From assembly GCF_037126465.1 (NCBI RefSeq), contig NC_088206.1, forward strand, positions 71,675,687 through 71,739,686: a DNA stretch of 64,000 nucleotides, in the 5' to 3' direction. The notes beneath the pieces are model-generated. The model searched no databases. It had not been told where the DNA came from and was given only the letters and a program-made list of their open reading frames with translations. Origin of the DNA: Ornithodoros turicata. Lineage: Eukaryota > Arthropoda > Arachnida > Ixodida > Argasidae. Each line of letters begins with the position of its first letter. The first letter of the stretch is position 1. Made by a program: the position numbers and the translations under genes. This document shows positions 10,498 through 20,511 of this stretch, one piece after another.

Positions 10498-10943
10498 GCT
10501 AGCCTCTCTCTATCCTTGGCGTATCATGCCATTGTTCGCGCGGCGCGCATACGGGTCTATCGCACCAACTGCACAACTCGGCCTTCGCTTTGGTACCTAT
10601 ATAGCATCTGGCTCGTTTGCTAACAGCTAACAGCACATGAATGCATGATAGGATATCCTAATCGTTTGTGATCTGCTTCTCCGCGCAACGTTTATTTTAT
10701 ATTATTTTTTTTTCATATATCTCCTCCAAATTATGTTTCTAAAGTTTAATATATATAAATATAATTTATATAGTATTATTAGCTTGTCCATAAACAGCGC
10801 GATGGCCTTTTAATATGGTACAAGTATATCTCAGTACCAAAGTACAACAAACCAACAAAGTACATCTCAGGAGACGTGATTTGTACCTGTATGCTAGCTA
10901 TTGTACTTTTAAGTTCAGTTCACGTGGCTCCAAGTATATTGTA
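10498..10943. other. No recognised feature
   Basis: AT-rich stretch near 10690-10790; nothing else identified. Confidence 0.35.
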
Positions 10944-11155
10944 CCACCACCAACAACTTTATTACGTATGATGAATGGGGAGTTTCATCGCCAGGGGGCG
11001 ATACTCTACCCCATTTCTGGTGATGATGCGGGGTATGAGATAGTGAGCCCATTCATAATAAGGTTCCAAGTCCTATGGTATCCAGAAAGGTGAAGTGAAG
11101 AGAGCTTTGAGGGCAGAGCTTTGGTGGGTTGGATGTGGCCAGGGACCAAGTAACC
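10944..11155 (-). mobile_element. LINE 3' end (GTT-tailed family), copy 1
   Basis: On the minus strand this is a LINE 3' untranslated region ending in AATAAAGTTGTTG at about 10950. It shares GAATGGGGAGTTTCATCGCC, GGGGCGATACTCTACCCC and TCCTATGGTATCCAGAAAG with the copies at 44508-45237 and 59540-60010. No coding part is preserved here. Confidence 0.75.
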
Positions 11156-11249
11156 ACAAAGTGTACCACAAAGGTACATACCACTGAAACATGAAAACTT
11201 AAACCTTATGCGGAGATGCAGCATATTCCATTGAATACAGGGCAATAAC

Positions 11250-12033
11250 GCAAGGGGCCGCCCTTACGGACGCTGCTTGAGGTATTATTCATAAATAAAT
11301 CAATAACCCCGCCGTAAAACATACGTGCCGCAGAAGCCAGTTTTACGTGTAATAACAAGCACGCAAGGTTGTGGGTTCGAACACGGCTGAGTGCGGGACC
11401 AACTTGACGGCATGGTACAAGTGGCGCGGTGCTCGGCTTTTATAGCAGACCTCACTGAGATCGGCTTATTATCGTATAGAGCTGTTCCCGCTACGTAAAG
11501 CCCGCAATAAATTATCCTTTCTTTCCTTCTTCATAGAGTTAAGGAGAAATTAGCCTCGCCTAGCTAGCTGCCTTTGAAACTCCTTTGTTTCGCCATACTT
11601 TTATCTCACCGACTCCACTGAGTCCCTCGAGCGCACGTGGCATGCCCTGCCGAAGAGCGCAATTTTCGCATGCAGACGTAGCCCTTTTTTCGCAGTCATA
11701 AAATAAACGCCCTCCTCGCGCACTTTGGAGCCACAAATCAGTTTAGGACATTAAGCGCAATGGCGCCGCAATCACTGCGTGACTTTCGGTCGTCAAGCCG
11801 TGCCTAACTATCACGCCGCTTATCTTCCGTAGCGTGTACGACGTGAAATAATCCCAGTGATGGCTTCGTTGGATGAGCACGGCCTGTCTGTCGATGTTTT
11901 CCATAATGTTACGAAAAGATTCGTATACCACGCATGATTGTCAATGACAAAACTTTTGATTTGATATGAATACGGTATAGCGGAACATTCCCCGAGAACG
12001 AACGTTCAGCGAGTAGTTGGAAGACATCCGCTC
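11250..12033. other. No gene; one B-box-like motif
   Basis: GTGGGTTCGAACACGG near 11371 resembles a tRNA T arm but no full head is visible. The rest shows nothing recognisable. Confidence 0.35.
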
Positions 12034-12036
12034 TTA

Positions 12037-12484
12037 TACCCCTGTCACACGGGCATTTCGATCCTTCTCGAATCCGATCTACATCGAACTTCCCGAGCAC
12101 GCTCGAGTTTTGACGCTGCTACACGGCCACTTTCAATGCGCATTGAATGGTTGACCTGTGCAAATGAATAAACGGAACTCATTAATTTTTCGTTTCCTAT
12201 ATAACAGCGATATTAGTGGTAATTTATCGTATACCGATGTAAGCATCATTTGTAGCTTGGCGCGCATGTCCGTCTTAAGTTATGACAGTTCACCGGGGTC
12301 GAGGATGCAAATGGCGGCCGTCGAGCCGTCTTGAAATTCTCAATCCTGTTATGGGAACTGTCTTGAGTCAAGCAGGATCAAAGTTCGATCCTGCTTGGAA
12401 GTGGCCGTGTAGCACCATCCGATCTGCATTGGGTTCGAGCAGGTTCGGCCGAGCAGGATCAAAAATGCCCGTGTGACAGGGGTA
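12037..12484. mobile_element. TTA-flanked MITE (PIF/Harbinger-like)
   Basis: Terminal inverted repeats TACCCCTGTCACACGGGCAT and its complement extend to about 29 bases, with one or two mismatches. The flanks are TTA at 12034-12036 and TTA at 12485-12487. A 3-base TWA duplication is the hallmark of PIF/Harbinger transposition (knowledge). The 448 bp interior has no transposase. Confidence 0.8.
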
Positions 12485-12570
12485 TTAAACTTTGTTATGT
12501 GCAGTATTGTTGTAATAAGTTGCGTAGGCAATGACCGGCATACTGCACGTACTATTTTTTTTTTAATTTT

Positions 12571-12680
12571 GCGCTGGCATCGCGAAGCAGCTCTTGCTGT
12601 GAGCGGTGAATAGATGGACAGAGAATAGCAGGAAGGAGTGGTCAGTACTCGTCCAGGGTCGACTCCCGGGGGAGAACAGG
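12571..12680 (-). mobile_element. SINE-A 3' fragment
   Basis: Minus strand reads TTCCTGCTATTCTCTGTCC and then an eroded GCTTCGCGATGCC end. Only the 3' third remains. Confidence 0.65.
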
Positions 12681-12688
12681 TGTTGTAC

Positions 12689-12921
12689 AAGAATGTACTG
12701 CTCGCGACACGGATGTCTGAAATCGCCGATCAGTGGGTCCGCAGTTTGTACTTCCTCGATTGCCCACGAAAGTGTTGTGCCAATATTGTATTTAACGGTG
12801 GACCACATGCTGCAGATGTTTGCTACTCAAAATAAATGATCTGGCAACACCTGGAGATTTGGTATGGGATAAACCTCGAAATGCTATAATTTCAGACAAC
12901 TGTGTCGTGAACAGTACATTC
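12689..12921. mobile_element. M8 MITE, copy 1
   Basis: Ends AAGAATGTACTGCTCGCGAC and the near complement at 12884-12921 (GTGTCGTGAACAGTACATTC) form an inverted repeat of about 35 bases including TGTCTGAAAT. Its inside matches the complement of 41755-41982 along most of its length. Confidence 0.7.
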
Positions 12922-13125
12922 TTGATGAAAAATGAAAGTCGCTAGAAAGGTTAGCCAGGTGTAGGACTCGAACCCACATCTTCGGGATTACCGGTCCAGG
13001 GCTCTACCAATTGAGCTAAGCTAACTCAAATGGTACGTAGAGCCCTGGACCGGTAATACAGAAGATGTGGGTTCGATTCCTACGGCTGGCTAACCTTTCC
13101 AGTGACTTTCATCTTTCATCGTTAA
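12922..13125. repeat. Head-to-head palindrome of two tRNA-like units
   Basis: A minus-strand tRNA-like unit (5' end at 13025, 3' end about 12952, tail to 12922) faces a plus-strand unit (about 13026-13099, tail to 13125). Both have CCCTGGACCGGTAAT, GATGTGGGTTCGA and the same downstream tail (GACTTTCAT.TTTCATC). The arms are about 90 bases and almost complementary. The plus unit has lost the first bases of its acceptor stem and gained two bases in the D loop. A third, undamaged unit is at 40114. Confidence 0.8.
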
Positions 13126-14135
13126 TTTCTTAGACAATTTGAGGCTTTGTATGTATTTGTCCCTTCTATGTTGTTCCGGCCTCAGAATATCAGTTCACTC
13201 AAGTACATTCTTGTTCGTGCTCTGCTTATCATAATCGGAAATTTGACACAGTATGCCGAAAACTATTGCCGTACTTCAACAACAACTGAAAGAAAACGCT
13301 TCCTCCAAACGTCATCTGCTGTTAAAGTCGTCCTAATCGAACATTTGGATATACATCCACTTCACGGAACCCAGATGGAAAGCGAAGGCTCTGCTCTGTA
13401 GAAGCGCAGTGCGGCTAGCGCTCGTCTCCTCCATTGCCTCGAACGAATTGAAGGAGTGCAACAAATAAATATTGAGTTTATACGTAAACAAGGCACTCTC
13501 AAAAACCATCCGAGTCTATCCATATACATAAATAGAATTTAGCCTTAAAAGCCGGCACAGTATAAAGACGGAGAGCGCCTGTATATTCGATCCTCGCATT
13601 TTCGGGAACAAAGGGATGGAATAGGGAATGGGTGGGTGGGGAAAGGAGACAAAAAAAAAACAAGGCATCTTTTGAACAACTCGTCTATCTCAGTGATGTT
13701 GATAGGTGCTTTTCTCCCTTACGGCTTTTATACCGTACCACTCGGAGCGTCTTTAAAGTCGTAGATGCCGTAAAAGGCTTGCGAAGAACACAATGTGGGA
13801 TATCGTGGGTGCAGGCGCTGAGAGGGATGGATGAATTGTGCGTCGGAGGAACAGTATAAAATGAATAGATACAGGCTGACGTGTATGTGTACAACGGTTT
13901 TCTCGTGTGCATGCCGTAAATGCCGTTACCAGGATGAAAGGGAATCTTCTCTCTCGCATAAACTGGGTGCCGTCTGTATCTGTTTCCATGTATAGCTTCA
14001 AGTTTGCGTTCTCGTTGCCTCGACATGCAGTCTTGTATAACGCGGAACAGTGTTCTCGTCTTGGAGTCTGCATTCTTGTCGATGGATGGTAATGTTGTCA
14101 AGTAGAGTTGTATAATTTTACTGTACATCTGGCAT
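13126..14135. other. No recognised feature
   Basis: A long minus frame (13685-14179) runs into the neighbouring MITE and lacks motifs, so I leave it out. Confidence 0.35.
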
Positions 14136-14143
14136 ACTATAGT

Positions 14144-14494
14144 TAGGGCCTGACTTTTTCGGGTTTTATTTTTGGCCAAATTCGGGGGGTAAATATCGGG
14201 TGATATTTTTCATTTGAAAATTCGGGTGTATTCGGGTTAAATCCCGTTACGGCATATTCTGTCGTCAGGAATTCGGGTGTATTCGGGTGATTTTTTTTGT
14301 TTAATAAAAATTTGTCTTAACATGGAACTAATCTTTAGCAATGTTATCAAACTTTATTTTAATGCACACTTATGAGTGTGCCACGCGACCCGGATGTTTT
14401 CGGGTAGATTCGGGTTAAACCCGAATTTTACAGATTTCATTCGGGGGGTAAATATCGGGCGGATACGGGTTTAACCCTAAAAAGTCAGGCCCTA
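14144..14494. mobile_element. M5 hAT-like MITE, copy 1
   Basis: Ends TAGGGCCTGACTTTTTCGGG and its near complement CCTAAAAAGTCAGGCCCTA. Flanks are an exact 8-base repeat ACTATAGT at 14136-14143 and 14495-14502, the duplication length of hAT elements (knowledge). The interior has repeated ATTCGGG(T/G) blocks and no coding capacity. Confidence 0.85.
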
Positions 14495-14502
14495 ACTATA
14501 GT

Positions 14503-15112
14503 GTGGGATACAACATCACAAACAAATAACAAAAAGTACATGTACTATAGAAAACAGTGTTCCGTAGCGTATTTAATGTGGCTTATCAAAGCCATATTAT
14601 TCCCTCATACTTTAAATGCGTGTCCTGAAAGCTACCATATTATACAGATATTGCCTACTTCGTTTTTTTCGCACGAGACAAGAAAACAGGCAGTTCCTAA
14701 CTCGACCAGTCTTTTGTTCTTTCTTGACTGCAAGATCGGATCGCAATCTATGCACTCTTAGGATAACAACTCCACGTTTTTTACTGCGTGCAGGACGAAT
14801 TTTGATTTTCACCGTCTCTCTTATACCAGCTTCCCAATTCAATAAATGATATTGCACGTCGCAATACCGATATTAAAAATATAAGGTTATCCCGATTGAA
14901 AGAATTTTTAATTTCATTAGTATATGTCTCGCTCTTCGTATACACCTGGTGCAGCCTTTGTGATTAACGTAAATATAGTGTATGTTGCAATCTTTCTTTT
15001 TCTTCTTCACTTGACATACAGTAGTTGTTCAATTTTCACGCTATTACCCTTTCAAATGTTTGTTATTGTTTCATGTAAGGGGGTTGAGGTCTATATAGTC
15101 AAGACCAGTTGA
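14503..15112. other. No recognised feature
   Basis: AT-leaning sequence without a supported gene or repeat. Confidence 0.35.
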
Positions 15113-15335
15113 AGTATGCATCATTGTAGGATCTTAATGCAGCTTCGCAGGATTTTACTGTGCATCCTCGTAACATCGTATGGATCTCTACTGCAGCCCT
15201 GCACCGTTGTAGCCTTAGAGCCTACACTCTTTGCAGCCTTGTCATGCGACCTTGTAGCACTGCAGTCTACGTTCCCGTAGCCTTGCAACGTACAGCTTTG
15301 TAGGAATGTAGCCTAGTAACTCCGCAATTCTAAGT
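15113..15335 (+). repeat. Degenerate short-period repeat (GCAGCCTTGTAG-like)
   Basis: Variants of TGCAGCCTTGTAG recur roughly every 11-14 bases across about 200 bases (for example TTGTAGCCTT, TTGCAGCCTTG, CTTGTAGCACTGCAG). Units are too diverged for an exact period by eye. Confidence 0.55.
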
Positions 15336-16398
15336 GATCTAAGCAAGCAATCTGACGTCGCGCAGCAACACGATGTGTGATTGTCTATCGATTATGTTTC
15401 GATTATAGCTTCGTTGATTTATCGTATGATGAATTCAGTTTTCGGATGTACACCGGCTTACAATCATGTTTGCATTCTTTAGTAGAATGAAACAATGCAC
15501 GAGTACCTGAGCCAATATTCAGTCTCGAGTTGTTTCTGATTTGTTTGTTTCTCGTAAACATAACTAAAGTACAATAAATGCGCACCTCCTGTGGCAGTGA
15601 AATAGGCACATACGAAAACGCCTTTCTTCCACCCCGTGTTTTGACGCGCTTGTTCCCCATTTTTCCTTTCACGCCGCAACGAACTTATTGCAAACCTCGC
15701 GCGCTTTTTTTTCTCCTTCTTTTTCTTCTTTTCTCCATTCCTTTATTCCTCGGCTCTTCAAGGAACATCGGGCACATCATGGATGAAAGCAAACTTCCAT
15801 CTCCCTTTTTACACTTTGCTCGTTTTTCCTTTTTTTCCCTCAATAAACGCGCGTGCAATCCCCACGAGCCGCTCGCGAGCGAGCGCGCGCGGGTAAATCC
15901 ATTTCACACACTTGATCTCAAAATTGCCAAAGCATAAATTTCGCCAACTCTGAACGGTGCCCCCCCCCCCCCTTCTCCCCATCTCCCAGTTTTCTCTTTT
16001 CTGCCTTCGATCTAACGCAAGTAAGGGAGACCTTTTCTGAGGACCTTTCGAATAAATAACCGCTCTTCCCTATATCCACGCGGGGTCGTTTCCCCCCGCA
16101 TTGTGTACGTGTATGAGAGCAGTAGGTCGCATACGAATGCCCGAATTTTCTCGAACAAAAGGATCTGGGATCCGGATCTACTATACCATAGCGGCGCGTG
16201 GAAGGAGGCCAAAGAGATTGGTGGAAGCAGGAGGGGGGAGGAGGGGGGGGGGAGTCCTGATTTATAAACACTGATCTCCGGGGAAGGGATTGCGGGCTGA
16301 TACAGCGTTGAACGCTGCCAAGCGACGATACATGCAAGATTTCGTTCGGTTTATCGCTCTGCTCTTTATAGATTTCTCGTCCTGCTACGGGAAGCGTA
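15336..16398. other. No supported gene; poly(C)/poly(G) runs
   Basis: Contains C-runs at about 15959-15972 and G-rich DNA at 16230-16252. A 176-residue minus frame (15918-16448) crosses these runs, is rich in P and G from them, and has no motif; I consider it spurious. Confidence 0.4.
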
Positions 16399-16399
16399 A

Positions 16400-16655
16400 A
16401 GCGAGAGCGTGCGGGTACAGCTTGCACCATAGTTAACTTGAACGCCATTCCGGCCCGCGGTCCCTGCTGGTGCTTAGAAGAAATAACGGCGCGAAGGGTG
16501 TTTGGGTCATTCCATTCCAGTTAGAGGGGTGACCATCGTTACGAAGGCGTTGTTTCCTGCTAGGCGTTGCCAGGATTGGTTCTCTTTCCGCTTCGCAGGC
16601 TGGAGCGGCGTTCAAGTTAACTTTGACGCAAGCTGTACAAGCAGAGCGTTTGTGG
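16400..16655. repeat. Imperfect inverted repeat
   Basis: GGCGTTCAAGTTAACT..GCAAGCTGTAC occurs on the minus strand ending near 16446 and on plus at 16609-16640, separated by about 160 bases. Similarity fades toward both sides. It may be a decayed fold-back element. Confidence 0.45.
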
Positions 16656-17204
16656 CTCACTACAGAGAGAGCTTTCGCGCTGGGGACGTTGCGCAAACGA
16701 GTCTTAAAAAGTATAGTACGGCTATCCTGATCATTGTAGGGACATGGCTAACTTGTCCCTCAGTGTGATTACAAGGTTGTAATTACGAGCTCATATGACA
16801 CATGCATAATGTAAAAACCCCGCTTGCTTGCTTCTTAGCCATCTTTTCATTGTCACATGACAGTTACGGTTAAGGCATTAAGTGCAATTCGCTTGTCCTG
16901 AAGTCGATGTGTTCCTAGAGAAGTCGTCAAAGTCACTCTAGAGTAAGGTTGCGTATAACCTTGCCTTTCCAGCTGATACTTGTGGGCTGTCTTGGCAATC
17001 CCGCATGCACCGAAAACACACAGAGTTCAGGAGCGACATCACAGGACCGCGTCCTGGAGTAGATGTTTTGGGACTAACATCTCCACTATTTCTCTCTTTC
17101 CACTCAATCAGGGCCGCGCACTCGACCGGAAAACTGGTACCGAGTTTATATCTGATATCAATCACATAACGGCGCCCTGATACAGGCCGTATCAATGAAC
17201 GTTA

Positions 17205-17352
17205 CGTCTGGCGAGTCTCATGCCGGACCAGGACAAGTACTAACTACTACTACTACTACTACTACCCTGTTTCCTATTCCTTCCTGCTGTCCTCTCTCTA
17301 TGTGTTCACGTGAACACGCCACACATAGCCACAGTTGCTTCGCGGTGCTAAC
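17205..17352 (+). mobile_element. SINE-A fragment with internal (TAC)n
   Basis: Keeps TTCCTTCCTGCTGTCCTCTC (about 17279) and GCCACAGTTGCTTCGCGG, ending GTGCTAACA. The part that normally reads ATACTAACCCC has become a (CTA)n run at about 17231-17264. Confidence 0.8.
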
Positions 17353-17440
17353 ATGGAGTTTTAAAAAAAGCTATCGTGAAACCGAAAGAGGGCTCAGAAT
17401 TCGGCACTGAAACTGCGTCTTAACAATTTAGGCCAGTTTG

Positions 17441-17442
<2 letters not shown>

Positions 17443-17474
<32 letters not shown>
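17443..17474 (+). repeat. (CA)n microsatellite
   Basis: About 14 CA units following GCGCG. Confidence 0.9.
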
Positions 17475-17477
<3 letters not shown>

Positions 17478-17548
17478 ACACACATCACACTTCTCTTCCT
17501 ACCAACATAACTACTATATGAGGAGAAGATTGTATAAAACATATTTAA

Positions 17549-18124
17549 AGGTACTGTAAAGCAGCAGAAGCCGAATTTTATTGAGCATGGCTATTCGATA
17601 GTCCAAGCCATCAGTACAAAAACGGCGCAAATTTCATTCCAATCGGTGGTGCAGTTAATTAGAAAATTACAATTAAAGATTATGGGCAACACTGTATTAG
17701 TATTCGGAAGGGATTCGTACTCTCAGCCGCGTACGGCGGCAACCACGTTGCATGCGTATAACACTGGGCCCGACAGCCGAACAGCGCTGTGTTTCTTTTT
17801 GATTTTATTTCGCAAAAAACACACTAAACAGGGGTCTCTGCACTCCTATGGAAATATGATACGAAATAATATAGCCACCAAAACAACAAAACGCGACAAA
17901 ATAGTGCTGCATGCATAATACATATTCGACAGTGTTGCCCGCTGCACAGGGGGTTGTTCGACACCAGGCGTAGCGCCGCTGCACTACGCCGGATTTTTCA
18001 TGATAAATTAAAAATACTTAGAGAGCGTTGTCGGTCGTATGGTTCCGCATATGGGATTTACAAGTAACAAAGTCTCAAGCGACGTCGCCAGCATATCCTG
18101 CTTGTCTACTGCTTTACAGTACCT
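17549..18124. mobile_element. M7 TTAA-flanked MITE (piggyBac-like), copy 1
   Basis: Ends AGGTACTGTAAAGCAG and CTGCTTTACAGTACCT are near-perfect inverted repeats directly flanked by TTAA (17545-17548 and 18125-18128). TTAA targets are the signature of piggyBac-type transposition (knowledge). No transposase is visible in the 576 bp interior. Confidence 0.8.
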
Positions 18125-18134
18125 TTAACTTCGT

Positions 18135-18306
18135 TGTGTGTCATATTATTATCTCACATTATCACGGCGTTGTATTTTCACTATTTTTCGCCATTTTTCT
18201 GTACATATAGTCGTGATGCTGTTTATTATTGTAACCCACTCCCCCATGTAACGTCCCCAAGGGACCTTTGGAGGTATTCTGAAATAAATAAATAAATAAA
18301 TAAATA
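18135..18306 (+). mobile_element. LINE 3' end with (AAAT)n tail
   Basis: GTAACCCACTCCCCCATGTA, then GGGACCTTTGGAGGTATTC and a tail of seven AAAT-type units. This is the usual look of CR1/jockey-like LINE 3' ends in ticks (knowledge). No coding part remains. Confidence 0.65.
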
Positions 18307-19107
18307 TTCCGTAGCTGCGGGAGGGCATCTTATTCGGCACAAAAAAAAAGGAAAAAAAAGGCGAAATCAGAAACCTGAGAAACCCTCCAAAAAATCAACT
18401 TTGGGGGATCATAAAAGCAACAGACGCCACAACGCTTTGTGAGATAAAATGAAAAAAAGAAAAGAAAAAGAAAAACAGTGAGCGGTATACAAAACGGAGA
18501 GCGTCACAGAGCGAACGATGCTTCGCCGTGCGCTTTTATGAATATCATTACCCTGTGTGAGTGACCCCTCAGAGAAGATTCCCCCCTTCGGAGTGTCAAT
18601 GCGCACAATACGTCGACGCTCGCAAAGCAAACCGCGTGACGAACGCGAATATACTGTATCTAAAGCAGCCGTTTTTTTATAAGTGGATTGTGTCCTCCGG
18701 ACATACACGTCGTATAATTCGGAGTGGTGCCAGGTTTTCAAAGCTCCGGTGTATAATATATGTCAGAAGTGCGCTCCCCCGGGGGAAATTCTTTTTGACG
18801 CAACGGGGTCGCCATATAAGGTGCGCGTTAGTTTTGAAAGGTACCTCGAGGTGTGCCTTTATGTATTTACTTTCCCTCTGGGCACGTGCGTGACAGTGAG
18901 CGGGAAAATGTGTGCGTCTTTCTGAACGTGTTCGGTGGACGAGTGACTTCGTGGGGGCTTCTTAGACGAAGGCACAAGAGAGTGTTGAAACGAGAAAAGC
19001 TATCATTAATCCACATATATGGCGCGTCAAAAATAGCCAACAGGTGAAATGGAAGTCAAAAATAAACTACCAGCCAAGGTGATCCAAAGAAAAACTACCC
19101 AAGAAAA
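18307..19107. other. No recognised feature
   Basis: Two overlapping frames on opposite strands (18409-18741 and 18561-18893) have no motif. Confidence 0.35.
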
Positions 19108-19251
19108 TGAGTCAAGGTCACGTTGAAGACTCGGAGGTCGTGGGTTCGAATCGTATACCACCGGTCTGGTGTCTTCCCAGGGTTTTAAAGGAGAGACTAT
19201 CCTCCGTCCGGAAGCTCAAAAGCGGATGTCAGAAAGGGGTGACGGCCTATT
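19108..19251 (+). mobile_element. SINE-A, 5' half (split by M5 copy 2)
   Basis: The tRNA-like head has GTCAAGGTCACGTTGAAGAC, GTGGGTTCGAATCG (B box, about 19140) and CCCAGGGTTTTAAAGG. It stops at the left end of the M5 element; the other half resumes at 19747. Confidence 0.7.
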
Positions 19252-19746
19252 TAGGGAGTGACTTTTTCGGGTTAAATGCATTTCCTCAGACTCGGAGGGT
19301 AAAAATCGGGCGCTATTTTTCAATTCAATTCATCTTTATTTCAATACAAGTCAGAGTTACATAGGGGTGGCCAAAAAACAGCATCATGCTGTTTGACGAG
19401 GGCGCAGCCCCCTGATTTAGTGCAGCAACAGCAAGCGGAGTATACTAATTGAACTTTGATTGAATTTTTAAACCTGTAATTCGGAGAGAAATCGGGCGAT
19501 ACTTGTGCCTTCGGGTGTTATCGGGTGTGTTTGTTTCTCCTCTAAGTCCTTTCCTAACCTCTTTTTTTTTCTGTTGTTGTTGTGTTCTTCTTACACGTGT
19601 GACACGTGACATTCTTACATGTCACTTGAGGATTTCATAGTGACTGGAATTCGGGGAGAAATCGGTTTTAACCGGAATTGGCCGGAGGTCAATTCGGGGG
19701 GAATAACCTGGCGGAATCGGGTTTAACCCGAAAAAGTCACTCCCTA
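19252..19746. mobile_element. M5 hAT-like MITE, copy 2, inside a SINE-A
   Basis: Ends TAGGGAGTGACTTTTTCGGG and CCCGAAAAAGTCACTCCCTA are inverted. The inside repeats ATTCGGGGAGAAATCGGG-like blocks as in copy 1. The two flanking 8-mers do not match well, so the duplication has decayed or the ends are off by a few bases. Confidence 0.75.
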
Positions 19747-19876
19747 CCTCTAGATACCCCTGAAGTCGGCCCAGGACATGCGCCTTTAACCTCCTTGCTT
19801 CCCACTCTTTCCTGCTGTCCTTTCTGCATCGTACGCAGGTTGCTTCATAGCCGCGCGGGCTTCGCGACGCAAGCGT
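19747..19876 (+). mobile_element. SINE-A, 3' half (split by M5 copy 2)
   Basis: Continues exactly where the left half stopped: CCCCTGAAGTCGGCCCAGGA, CTTTCCTGCTGTCCTTTC and an eroded GCTTCGCGACGC end. Confidence 0.75.
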
Positions 19877-20453
19877 AAAATATGACACGCGTTCAAATCC
19901 AAGGGACAAACTATAGTGGTTGGAAGACATTAGTCCGTCCAGGTGGCGCCACTCTCTATGTACTAAAGCCACCCTGGGGCGAAGACGTGAAAACGACTAA
20001 CAGAGAAACCCGGAAGCAAACAAATTTGGTAGTCCTCTCCCGGGTCACGTCGTCTTTCCAAGCACATCTCTTTTGGTATTCCGCACTGCACTTGCTTCGT
20101 AATGGAAGAGACTTCAATGCTTTCATCCGATTTGGGTTTGTCGACAGCACCGCCCCCCGACGCTGGTGAGAGATACTATTGTGGTGGAATGTTTTATGAC
20201 GGCCAGTGTGTCAGAATGGGTAAAGATATGATAGTAGATGACATCCTCATAGCATACAGATACGAGAAGAGAATAGGACTAGTATAAACATGCGTATCGT
20301 ATGTGTGCGAAGTTATTCTTTTTTTTTTTTTTGTTAAATATTCGCTTCTTAAACACACGCGGCAGAATGGCGAATTAAAACTCAAATGAAGCTACATTTA
20401 TATGCGCATGGACTCAAAATCTGTGTCGGGCGCGAGTATTGCATCTCATATTA
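19877..20453. other. No recognised feature
   Basis: Short frames only; a poly(T) run at 20319-20333. Confidence 0.35.
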
Positions 20454-20509
20454 GAGAGTTTTATTATATTGTACGCTATCGCCTTTGCTTACGATGCACT
20501 AAAACTCTC
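20454..20509. mobile_element. M1 MITE, copy 2, internally deleted to 56 bp
   Basis: Keeps both ends (GAGAGTTTTA and CACTAAAACTCTC), the TA flanks (20452-20453, 20510-20511) and only the outer GTACGCTATCGCCTTTGC block. About 110 bases of the centre are missing compared with copies 1 and 4. Confidence 0.8.
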
Positions 20510-20511
20510 TA

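Noticed and set aside
8629..13125. CRISPR array
   Set aside because: Hairpins and inverted repeats here lack regular direct repeats with unique spacers, and the DNA is eukaryotic.
13685..14179. 164-residue minus frame
   Set aside because: Its first part lies in the M5 MITE end and the rest has no motif; an overlapping frame on the same strand is equally long-lived.
15918..16448. Longest open frame (176 residues, minus, starts at ATG)
   Set aside because: Poly-P and poly-G segments come from C/G homopolymers, no domain motif, and its start lies in an inverted repeat.
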